DNA of 64,000 nt from assembly GCF_032854445.1 (NCBI RefSeq), contig NC_088302.1, positions 34,691,979-34,755,978 on the forward strand. Reading direction: 5' to 3'. Below the pieces are notes generated by a model. It was given only the letters and a program-made list of their open reading frames with translations, searched no databases and was not told where the DNA came from. Both the position numbers and the translations under genes were made by a program. The DNA is from Liolophura sinensis. Its lineage: Eukaryota > Mollusca > Polyplacophora > Chitonida > Chitonidae. Each line of letters opens with the position of its first letter. Within the stretch, counting starts at the first letter, position 1. This document shows, in pieces, positions 34,430 through 44,486 of this stretch.

Positions 34430-35110
34430 ACGTTGTCATGGAAATTGCATCAGGCGCAGTTTGCGACTGCTTCGTAGAACAGGCCTTTGGTCGCCATATT
34501 GCCTCTTAACACCCTTCTAGTTTTTACTTAAACGCACACATTATGGCATGGTGTTGTCCGTGTTTCCTATGTCCTCGCATAAGGTAGTCGCATTACCAGT
34601 GTATCTACAAAACCTTTTGCATTTAAACGTAATCAAATTTATTTAAGCTCTCTGTTACCATAGCAAAGCCTATTGGAAATGAGTAACATCTCATAAATAC
34701 ATGTATGTGACATTAACAGCTAAAAGTAGAGACTTTTCTTCCACGACATTGCACTTTACCATGAATTCACCCAAAATCACAAAATAACTTATGTGGAAGA
34801 CATTATGTTTGAAGCGGACAGATTTAGAAAAGGGGTTGTTCTATGAGCAGGCACTGTTTCCCGTTGCCGACATACACCGGTACATAATAGTTGCCAGTAT
34901 CCTTGTCAGTGCGGCTACTTAACAGTCATTGTATACTGTTTGTTTCATTCCATACAGGTCCACGTAGTTCACGTATCCTAACTGTAGATGTGAAAAGTCG
35001 CTGAGTGCCACCCCTGCTTTTTTCCTTAGAACAGTATGCCAGTTTAAACATCAAGAGTCTGTCAAGAGAGAAAACTTTATCCAGGCAATAAGTAACATAA
35101 ATTCCTTCAA
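34430..35110. other. Intergenic, no feature recognised
   Basis: Between the SLC26 remnant and the short tandem repeat at 35112. No coding or repeat signature identified. Confidence 0.4.
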
Positions 35111-35111
35111 T

Positions 35112-35292
35112 GGCCGAACAGAATAAGCAAAGCCGAACAGAACAAGCAAAGCCGAAGAAAACAAGCAAAGCTGAAAAGAAGAAGCAAAGCCAACCGCCAA
35201 CTGCTGACACGCTGTACTCAAGAATATTTCTCTTATACTAGAGCGGCCAGAATTATAGTTGGAGGAAACTGAGCAGAACCCGGGGGAAATAA
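35112..35292 (-). repeat. Short A-rich tandem repeat joined to a SINE-A fragment
   Basis: 35112-35195 has four imperfect copies of a unit of about 20 bp such as CAAAGCCGAACAGAACAAG. From 35209 to 35292 the sequence is inverted SINE-A (CGCTGTACTCAAGAATATTT, GAGCGGCCAGAATTATAGTT). The 94-codon minus-strand frame here is the repeat read through. Confidence 0.65.
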
Positions 35293-35551
35293 CAAATGGT
35301 ATGGACATAACAGGAAGGAATTATGTCTAGCATATTTATCTGGAAAAAAGTTTACAACCGATTTTGGATTGTAGATTATTATAGATAATTAACATTTATA
35401 CACAAACATAAAGAAGCATCCTTGTCTTATCAGGGACTGTAATAGCCCAATTATATAACAAAAGTATCCTCAAACCTAAAGGATTGTTTGAAAAACATCC
35501 ACATTTGTATTTTCTTATATTATAGATGTTCTGTGTCATACCGAAGAATAT

Positions 35552-37920
35552 TTAATCTGTGTGTCGGTGGCCAAGGCCTTGCTCTATGAAGCCTTTGTAG
35601 GCTATGATGATTATAGCCACCATGGAAGCATCTGTCAGAGTAGTAACGATCAGGAACGGTATCCTTGACAATGAGTTACGGTGAGAAACCACCACGAATG
35701 TTTCGCACCCCCGCCATAGTATATTCACCTCATTCCACATTTACATTCGAGTAACGCTTGAACCATCAATAACGAAGTCAACCTTCTGACAATGTTTTGT
35801 TAGCACATCTTTTGTATTAGTCTCCTCACATCCCAAAAAGTAAAGGAGTAATGTTAGTGTTTACCGATTTATATGTTCTGAGGTACACGTGAGTCCCTTG
35901 GATTTAAAGAAAAACGTCACAAACTGCTGATTCTACGATGATAAATGTTCGTTGTTTTTTTTGTGTGTATAAAATATACACGTATTCGTGAAAGATTCTC
36001 TATATCCTACTCGAATATGAATAAATAATAGAAAATCTCACATAAAAAAAGTTGAAATGTACAAAAGTGAACGAAAACGTTATGTGCGCGAACCATTTCT
36101 GATAAGGACGGGCTGGATTCCTCGAGGACTAAATTTTCACCGTAAATGACATTGCTTTTATTGTTATCTCTCTCACGCCAGTCAATGGTCACATCCTCAG
36201 AGATTCCCATGATGAGAGACTGAGAGACTGTCCGCAATGTAATATTTTCCACATTGAGTGAGTGAGTGAGTGCTTGGAGTTTAACGTCGTACTCAACAAT
36301 TTTTCAGTCATATGACGACGAATTTTCCACATTGAAATCACATTGTTATATCTCACATGGTATATTTTGGCATTGGGCCCATAATGGTCACATTTGCAAT
36401 TTACAAGTAACATTACTTTTGACAGTTCCCATGAAGTTGGTTACATTATACAGTTTGCATCATGCCATCGCATTACAGTGTTAACATCGCAAACCTAGAT
36501 GGTCAAATATTTCGGTTTGCCAATGGTGTGATAACAATTTTTGCGTTCCCAACGTGGTTTCACAGAGTGCATCAGGGTGCTAATATTTTGCAGTTCCCAA
36601 AGTAGTTTCACAGAGTGCATCAGGGTGCTAATATTTTACAGTTCCCAAAGTAGTTTCACAGAGTGCATCCGGATGCTAATATTGTACAGTTCCCAAAGTA
36701 GTTTCACAGAGTGCATCAGGGTGCTAATATTGTACAGTTCCCAAAGTAGTTTCACAGAGTGTACCAGGATGCTAATATTTTACAGTTTCCAAAGTAGTTT
36801 CACAGATTGCATCAGGATGCTAATATTTTACAGTCCCCAAAGTAGTTTCACAGAGTGCATCAGGATGCTAATATTGTACAGTTCCCAAAGTAATTTCACA
36901 GAGTGCATCAGGGTGCTAATATTTTACAGTTCCCAAAGTAGTTTCACAGAGTGTACCAGGATGCTAATATTTTACAGTTTCCAAAGTAGTTTCACAGAGT
37001 GCATCAGGATGCTAATATTTTACAGTTTCCAAAGTAGTTTCACAGAGTGCATCAGGATGCTAATATTTTACAGTTCCCAAAGTAGTTTCACAGAGTGCAT
37101 CAGGGTGCTAATATTGTACAGTTCCCAAAGTAGTTTCACAGAGTGCATCAGGGTGCTAATATTTTACAGTTCCCAAAGTAGTTTCACAGAGTGCATCAGG
37201 GTGCTAATATTGTACAGTTCCCAAAGTAGTTTCACAGAGTGCATCAGGGTGCTAATATTGTACAGTTCCCAAAGCAGTTTCACAGAGTGCATCAGGATGC
37301 TAATAGTGTACAGTTCGCTTAATGTGACCACCCAATCAATAGGCTCGAAGGGATAGACATTCTATTTAGATATTCTAAGTCCATCAACATTGAAGAATTA
37401 TACAGTACCACATAAATAGACCTATGTGCGGACGGTAATTTTGGCATTGCTTATCAAGATTATCACTTTTTACAGCTTCAGGTGTGATGATCACTTATTT
37501 AAGTTCACAAGATGTTTTGAGAGAGTCGAATAAAATGGGAATGTTTTACAGTTAGCAAATTGCGACCATCACATAAACATGCCCACATCCGCATGGTAAT
37601 TTGACATTGACCAGCAAGATGGTCACATTTTACAGTTTGCATGATTTTTTCACAGTTCCGTCATCTTTCCACATACAGTTTTTGGTGTCTCTGAACAGTT
37701 CCATCTTCGTCCACGCCTGTCTGCCTTGCTCCACACAACTGTCCCTCTGCCAACTCAGACTCTGCCTCATGTTGCTGGCCTGCGTGGGTCGGGCCAGGCG
37801 GTTAGTCAGCTGCCGCACCTCTTCAGCCGTCATCACCAATGCCCCGGGTCTGCTCTCGGAGCGCGAGGGCGGGGCCGGAGGGTTCGGGGGCTGCTGGAAC
37901 CACGGGGAATTTAAAGGCAT
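35552..37920 (-). CDS. Candidate small three-exon gene, 136 aa, function unknown
   Basis: Minus-strand exons 37677-37920 (ATG at 37918-37920), 36141-36227 and 35552-35631 (TAA) join with consistent phases (1, 1) and AG/GT sites. The donors are GTATGT and GTGAAA, and the total is 411 nt. Exon 1 is GC-rich (MPLNSPWFQQPPNPPAPPSR, then MTAEEVRQLTNRLARPTQAS and a basic, Trp-containing stretch ending MELFRDTKN). Exon 2 reads SQSLIMGISEDVTIDWRERD. Exon 3 has a hydrophobic stretch, ASMVAIIIIAYKGFIEQG. Exon 1 looks truly coding from its composition. Exons 2 and 3 are supported only by phase and splice sites. I do not recognise the family. The first intron contains the 48-bp minisatellite at 36541-37320 and a SINE-B scrap. 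Confidence 0.35.
36245..36322 (-). repeat. SINE-B tail fragment, reverse strand
   Basis: TGAGTGAGTGAGTGCTTGGA, then GTTTAACGTCGTACTCAACA and TTTTTCAGTCATATGACGAC is the inverted SINE-B 3' end with its short tandem tail. Confidence 0.85.
36541..37320 (+). repeat. 48-bp minisatellite, about 16 units, open in one frame
   Basis: Unit TTCACAGAGTGCATCAGGGT, then GCTAATATTTTACAGTTCCC and AAAGTAGT (48 bp). Because 48 is a multiple of three and no unit has an indel, the plus strand stays open for 271 codons as repeats of SSFTECIRVLIFYSSQ. Substitutions between units are not biased to third positions, so I regard the frame as a by-product. Degenerate relatives of the unit flank the array (36330-36535 and 37440-37660, for example GATGGTCACATTTTACAGTT). 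Confidence 0.95.
37770..37910. promoter_or_regulatory. Small GC/CpG-rich island over exon 1 of the minus-strand candidate gene
   Basis: A run of C+G-rich sequence with several CpG sites (GGAGCGCGAGGGCGGGGCCG and neighbours) in otherwise AT-rich DNA. It coincides with the putative first coding exon at 37677-37920, as expected for a first exon near a promoter. Confidence 0.4.
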
Positions 37921-38789
37921 CCTTATAAACCCGGTTGAACTACGTAGCCGTCGATCACGAGGTATTTTTTTCACACGATTCTATGTGCGTATTGTTCTGT
38001 CACTCACGAACAGTGTTTATGCATATGTACGAACTCTATATATCTCTTTCAAGCATACATTCCAGCCTGTTGACAAACGTACATCTGGACGCCCCAAAGC
38101 GAATCATGCAGTCTTCCTTGATTCACTGCATATACACGTTGTATTACCAGTGAAAGTGTTTCCTTTAACAAGGCTTGTTAACGTCCAAAATAATCTTTAC
38201 GCAATTTGCACTCAAACGCGTCCGCACTTGCACTTGTGTATTGTTTGCATAGGTATGATTTATTTTGTCCAGTATTGAATGACCAGGTGCTCCCTTCAGC
38301 TATTGGGCTCGACATGTGTTCACTGAACCGATGACATCATTTCACAGATTGTGCAGACGTTACATGGCAATGTGTGTATACCCTTAATGCGATCGTGTAG
38401 CAGGGATATTAAGTTGCATATCTAAATGTATGTATAAGCCTGTAGCCAGTAGTTTAATCTGTAGTAAGCCGCGTGCAAATATCACGTTACTCAGGTTTAA
38501 GGATTGATACATAAATGTATATGAATGCATATTGCAGTTTAGCAATACAGGACCTCCAGGGCTTGTCCTATAGCACTGTTAATTTGGGACTTTAGTCAAA
38601 TGTCAGAGATTTATCAAGATAACATGGAAGACCTTTGCACAATAAATCAATCAAAAATCATTCCCTGTGCGTAATATTAAAATATTGACTGAATGTGTTC
38701 TGCCGTCGTAGGCTGGTAGAAAGTTAAGTTTGTTAAATCAAATTATGCATAGTTACAGAGTCACACTATATGATTTGTATACAGGATTC

Positions 38790-38965
38790 GCCCCTGGACT
38801 AGCGCAGTTAACGCCTTCTGTAGGTTTCCCTAGCCTTTCACCAACAAAAGCGGAGGTTTGAATCCCAGTAACTGTAGCCCCGATTGCGGCTTTACGTCAG
38901 GTGGTTTTACACCTGCATCGCGAGGTGCCGTAGTTTTCCTCAGATACATACATGTATACATGAGC
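38790..38965 (+). repeat. tRNA-derived SINE-like element, degenerate
   Basis: A-box-like GACTAGCGCAGTTAACGCC and B box GGAGGTTTGAATCCCAG are followed by a conserved-looking body (GCGGCTTTACGTCAGGTGGT). There is one copy only in this window. Confidence 0.5.
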
Positions 38966-40230
38966 AGAGCAGGAGACGTAATCCAATCAAGCGCTCAGAC
39001 AATGGTTAAAATCTATTATTTCTTTATTTAATTTATGTCGCCACGATATGGCTGCAATATAGCCTGGTTGCGTTAGCCCATATAATCATTCATTAATTAT
39101 TCTGTACTTGTAATGTTTCACTGATTGCCAGGGTAAACAACAGGCTTTTGGAAAGTAAATAACGAGCTTTAATTCAGAAGGCAAGTGATCCCAAATGAAC
39201 TCTATCAGAGACCACCCAAATTGTCATATCAGAATTGTGGGCCCCGAGAACAGAGAATTCATGGTCCTATAGGCTGTATCTTTCGAATCGACTTAAATGT
39301 GCAACCCGAGTGCATTATCATCTGATAAGAATGTGTACAACTGCAAAAAGAGTATGGAGGGCGCTTTTTTGATATCGTTCCTCCTGCACCCCGTTCCAAC
39401 CCTGAAGAAATGGGAAGTGAAAATTTGGTTCGCGAACAGTGATCTCGTGTTACACTTTGCCATTCGAAACCTCACTCTCGTGTGGGATTAACACGAGTGC
39501 AGAGATTCGAATACGCACATTGCGTGTGTCATAGGGTATGAAAGAGAGTATTATAGAAATTATACATGGGGTCAACAATCACAACAACAGATGCACTACA
39601 CACATAAAAATTATATGATTAGTACAGTGCCACTAATACAGGTTCTACTTTTTGAAAACGAATTCTAGTTTGACTAAACGTATATATTCTCGATAAGTTC
39701 AAAAACAAAAAATAACTTGAAGCAAAACAGATCAGACTTCGCACTGCCCCCAAGCCACTAGCGCAAGTTAACCCAGCTCAAGTACAGAACTTGGCTTAAA
39801 GCCATGTCGCTAGCTGGGACAAATAAACCAGATTAAATACCCTCACTTTGCGTTCACACGGGCTACGTCAACTAAGAAATAATGAAATAAATAAAATCAA
39901 ATTTTAAATCTGAATTCCACGAATCTATTTTTTGTTCAGTTACTGTTTATTTCACCTTGCCCACAGCATGGTAAAATATTTTTTCGTGTTCGTGGCCTAC
40001 AAATAAAACGAAGTCTACCTTTATAGGTTTATGGACTTGGAAATTCCTACCATCAAACGGGTGAAAAACCGATTTCAGCAAGGTGCCACAAAAACTGTAG
40101 GCCCCTACAAATCTCGAACGGATCCGAAAACTAGGCAAAGTGTTTTAAAAATCGTGTTAGTTGTGAGAAAGAATATATAGGGTACATGGTAAACTTTTCA
40201 ATGACAAAGGTCACAACATAAATCATTGAA
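38966..40230. other. Intergenic, about 1.26 kb, no gene recognised
   Basis: Short opposing open frames at 39293-39491 have no supporting splice sites or family signature. AT-rich, no tandem array. Confidence 0.4.
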
Positions 40231-40239
40231 AGGTATCAC

Positions 40240-40420
40240 GGTCCCCCTGTTGCTCAGACGATCATGCTTGCTCGTTGCGACTGACGGGCTCTTGCCCAAA
40301 GAAGTCGGGCCCTCAAATCCAACTCTCGCTGCTTTTGCTTGCAGCTCTGGAGGTTTGTCATGTACCGTGGGTGAGGAATTAACGTACTAAGATTCCGTTT
40401 GACGAATTCATGCGTGAGTA
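40240..40420 (+). repeat. tRNA-like SINE head
   Basis: GTTGCTCAGACGATCATGC (A-box-like) and GCCCTCAAATCCAACTC (B-box-like) with 50-60 bp between them, then GCAGCTCTGGAGGTTTGTCA, similar to the start of the 22490 repeat. Confidence 0.45.
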
Positions 40421-40629
40421 ATCTATACATAAGTAGAACCACTGTAAAAAAAAACAATCACTGTTCATATGCGTGAGGCCTACAAATTACATGCAGGTAA
40501 AATTGACACGAGCGAATGATCTAAACCACTTGGCCATCTCAGGGCGGTAAAATTCCAAGTTAATGTAGATATGTATATATTTAAGATAGAGCTACACAGT
40601 TTCAGATTTCGTTGTCTCTCCCTTTATTA

Positions 40630-40675
40630 CCGTAGGCTATATAGCCTACGTGTAGGCTATGTAGCCTACGTATTT
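40630..40675. repeat. Two adjacent palindromes of GTAGGCTA..TAGCCTAC
   Basis: GTAGGCTATATAGCCTAC is a perfect 18-bp palindrome, followed at once by GTGTAGGCTATGTAGCCTAC, a near-perfect second copy. No known binding site is implied by me. Confidence 0.8.
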
Positions 40676-40729
40676 GAATTAGCGACTACTTAAATGTAAT
40701 CTGGCATGACACTGGCTTTCACCATATTG

Positions 40730-41215
40730 ATAAAGCATAGTACACGACTTGGATACTGTTTTAATTTATGCACTTAAAACCATCCTTTGTATTCTTCTGG
40801 CATCTTCTTCATGTTCTTCATGTAGATTGTGAATACTGACCTGGTCCCTTTGCATTGTTTTAATGTTATTATATGTTAAAGATGATGAGAATTTAGCATT
40901 TTGAGTATAGGCCCTGATTCCAGACCAGTGACGTCTAATTAATTGCAATTAACATCACTGTAGTTTTTTTTAACCTAATTCTGCTTGCCATGGTGCTAGG
41001 GGGCGTGTAATTTCCTACCGTTTATGCATTTACATGAACAGAGAATAAAAACCCTAACTGAGCTAAACCGACAAGAGGCCGCATTTCACCGGTTACTTGT
41101 GACCATTTACAACACTTGTGACCAGCTACCACACCGTCGTCGCTGCTCTGTTTTTTTTTTTGTTGTTTTTTTTTTTTTTTGTTTGTTTTTTTTTTGTCTA
41201 TGTACGTCTTAATTA
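40730..41215 (+). repeat. Joined R-I-like and R-II repeat
   Basis: 40735-40760 resembles the R-I start (AGCATAGTACACGACTTGGA). 40925-41210 is R-II (GCAATTAACATCACTGTAG, GCCATGGTGCTAGG, CCCTAACTGAGCTAAACCGA and GACAAGAGGCCGCATTTCAC) ending in a T/G-rich run. Having both parts side by side suggests that R-I and R-II may be segments of one longer element. Confidence 0.6.
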
Positions 41216-41229
41216 TATTACATATAGGC

Positions 41230-42160
41230 ACATAGGACCAGGTCACCAATCGGATGAGACTGTCCTCTTCAACAAGTAGACTAAAGTTGCAATATGATTT
41301 CGATGACTCTAGTCTCTACAGTACTAGCACGGTAATCTAAAATATCTGTCTGAAATGTACGATGTCCGAGTGGCATGATGGTTGTTGTTTTAGTACTATT
41401 TCAGCTGTGACGGGAAAATTTTCACTAATGAAAACTGTGTGAAATTGCAAAGTTTTATATTTAAAACCGTTTGCTTAGACCTTCGGAACTCACTAGGATT
41501 TATGTCCTCGGCTACTTTCTTTCTTGCTCACCCCACAAGTGAACAGATTAATTTTTCTCATAGATATAAATGTCACCATGAACTCTGCATCACTGTACAT
41601 ATATTGTATCCATTACATTTATTTCCCGGATAGAAACCGCCCGTGTGCTAAATTCCCTCCTTAAGCCCAAAGGTGAATCACACTACGCCCACTGGCATCA
41701 CAGAACTGCGAATAGAATACTTGTATACAGAGTACTTTAACTGCGAATATTAGAGCTCTCCTGTCAGTGGAGGTACATAACACATGCCGACAGAAAGCAG
41801 ACAGTCGTCAAATTTCAAAGAAAAAAATACATTTTCAGGTAAACTGTTTGCACTTTAAAAAGGTTTGTAGGCTAGAATTTGTGGAAAACGTTGTTTTCAT
41901 TAGTTTAACTGTTAAGAGTATCATAAGATGTTAATTTCGCTCCTGGGGCTGTAATTGTGTTACCAAACGGTCGAAATTTGCGTGTTAAGATTTCGCTAAA
42001 TCATTGGATTAGGCCTATTTGTACACCCTCACAATCTCCGGTTAATGATACTTGTAAATGCTGGGCTTTTGGTATGAGGGTGAACACTAAAAGTGAAATG
42101 TGTACATGTGGCTAGACACAGTGTATCCTCAGTAAAAAACATTTATCACACAGGAGTCCT
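41230..42160. other. Intergenic, no feature recognised
   Basis: No family, domain or array identified between the R-II repeat and the 21-bp tandem repeat. Confidence 0.4.
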
Positions 42161-42171
42161 TATCTAGCCGT

Positions 42172-42240
42172 AGTCCAACCTGGTCTCCCAGTAGTCCAAC
42201 CTGGTCTCCCAGTAGTCCAACCTAGTCTCCCAGTAGTTCG
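42172..42240 (+). repeat. 21-bp tandem repeat, about three copies
   Basis: AGTCCAACCTGGTCTCCCAGT repeated three times with one substitution, flanked by partial units. Confidence 0.9.
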
Positions 42241-42807
42241 ATTAAATGTTTAAATCCATTTTGAACTATTCCTGATATTTACCTACACCAGTGTTTAATC
42301 AGTGCATTCAAAAATCTAGTTGGTCTATTCCCAAAGCACTTTATGGAATGAAGTGGGCCATGAGGTGTAAAGGCCTACCCAACATCTTTCTCTTGACCCA
42401 TAGACTTTTCGGCCACATTCAGCAAAACATTTGCAGTTTTGTATTACCAAATCATTTAGATAAAATTTTCTCCACTGTGCATGCGTGATTGAACCTTATA
42501 GGTAGAAGTAAAATGAGGAGTATCCTGATGTCCACAATCTCATTCTGAGAAGGTCATTCCGTATTCCAAACTTCCTTTTGCTTACCTTATTCGTGTCATC
42601 TCAAAATGGTGAAACTTGTGAAAATGTAATTAGGTAAGCTGTAATAAAACCTTATGCATGCTGAGCTTCTGAGGATGGCCTAGCTGAACTTGTTGGTACT
42701 TTGATATAACAGGATAGGGTGAGAGAATATGGTAACTATGATTTTATTTGAATTCCATGTGATTTCATAGCAAAAGAGAGATTCTCCAAGAAATCAGCGT
42801 GTTTTTA

Positions 42808-42965
42808 AGGAGGTCTGTCAGCAACCAGTGGATGGTCGTGGGTTTTCCCCGGGCTCTGGCTGGTTTCCTCCCACCATAAAGCTGGATGTCGACATATTAG
42901 TGAAATTTTCTTGAGTACTGCATAAAACACCAATCAGATAAAGAAATATTTTTAAAGACCAATGA
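42808..42965 (+). repeat. SINE-A, 5'-truncated
   Basis: Starts in the body (GGTCTGTCAGCAACCAGTGG) and runs through TGGTTTCCTCCCACCATAAA to GAGTACTGCATAAAACACCA and a short tail. Confidence 0.85.
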
Positions 42966-43436
42966 ACTGAACCGTATTTCACACCTAAGCAGAAAATGTT
43001 TATGCTATAAGTCAGTAAATAGCAGTCTAGTGCATAAATATTCTGTTATGCTCACTTGACATGCTTGATGTATACATGTATTAAATTAAGCCCATTCACC
43101 TACAGAAAATTGCCAGTGAAACCATATCATCACTTATGAAATGATATGCAAATGTAGTGTTGAAATAATAGCAAGTTGAACTGTCACCGAAACTATAGAA
43201 CCACATCATCCAGAGACCTCAAACAAACAGTAAAATATTAACCATAACAAATACCATTATACCACATTCATTCTTGGTTTCCAATGGTCAGTATGTACAC
43301 TGTCACATGATGTTCCGCAAAACATTGATGTACAAGCTCAAGCAAAGCTATGTCATGCTCAGAAAGTAATATCACACATTTATGTGTTTATTCTACTGCA
43401 GTTATCTCCCTTTATGTGCCTCTATATTTGTTTGTA

Positions 43437-43505
43437 AATAATTTGGATTGTCGTCATATGACTGAAAAATTGTTAAGTATGACGTTAAACCCCAAACACT
43501 CACTC
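43437..43505 (+). repeat. SINE-B tail fragment
   Basis: CGTCATATGACTGAAAAATT then GTTAAGTATGACGTTAAACC and CAAACACTCACTCATT. Confidence 0.85.
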
Positions 43506-43693
43506 ATTAAACAAATGGACAATGGCTAGCTCTGTTATCAATGTCCATATTCTGAGATGTAAAGTGCTATCTGAGCCAGGACAATGTTTTTTTTTTCAGT
43601 ATTATAGAATGAAATACATGCTGGAGATGGCATGTCAGAAATTGTCAGCTCCCAGCAAGTGATGTTCAACTTGTGCTTGGCACTCGTTAAATA

Positions 43694-43882
43694 TTACTTC
43701 TGTTGAGCTAACAATTCTTGATAGCCATAATCCCATCCCTCAGCATGCACTATCTGTTTAATATTCTGTAACAATGTGACAAAATATACATCAAATCCAG
43801 CCTGTAAAGCAGTAGTCAATGTGTTTATTTGATCATAGTGGTGAGTACAGTTCTCATTATTTAAGTTTGCCATACATGACAT
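43694..43882 (-). other. 62-codon open frame, possibly an exon, unidentified
   Basis: Reads MANLNNENCTHHYDQINTLT and then a helical stretch ending HAEGWDYGYQELLAQQK with a stop. The amphipathic composition is protein-like. No domain is recognised and no splice partners were found, so it may be chance or a transposon scrap. Confidence 0.2.
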
Positions 43883-44486
43883 CTGATACTTTCTGTCTGC
43901 ATTGAAGCATTTAAAGTTTTTGAAACCTGAGTTTAGGCAGGTATTTTTGTAAGGCTATCACCAGTGTTAATGCTTTGAGAGGTAAAGGAGCAGATGAAGG
44001 CATGTTGGATGTACATACAATCCCTTGTAACGCCCCCGCTTTATGCAGCCTTGTTTTCACAGTTTTGATGAGTTTTGGAGTGAAGGTTGTGAGCAGTAAT
44101 AATCAGTTTTGTTTATTATTCTTTATAAAAGATGATGAAAGGTGAGGAGTATTTGAATGTCACAGTGCAATTATGTCTGTGGCTCTGCTTTGTGTCATTT
44201 CATGTTTGTTAATTAATAAATTGCTTATTTGTACAAAGTAACATTTTCGTGACACCCCTAGGGTAAAGAGTTTAAAATAAAGTGAAATAATTAAATTATG
44301 ATTCAATCAATTACATATTATGAAATTTATGTGTTTTTATAATGATAAACATACTGTTGTTATTCCAAAGAAATAAATACTTACATTCAGGCTCAAAATA
44401 TGCATTTCAGCTTTCACACCTGTACTATGCAAACTGTCTTTGAAAATAAATACGAAAATTTTGCACTCTGTATATTTTTGTTGCAG

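Noticed and set aside
36541-37356. 271-codon open frame as a repeat protein gene
   Set aside because: The frame exists only because the 48-bp unit is a multiple of three. There is no start context, no flanking coding sequence and no codon-position bias that I can see.
37601-38278. 225-codon plus-strand open frame
   Set aside because: Shadow of the GC-rich exon coded on the other strand, extended by chance. No domain and low-complexity ends.
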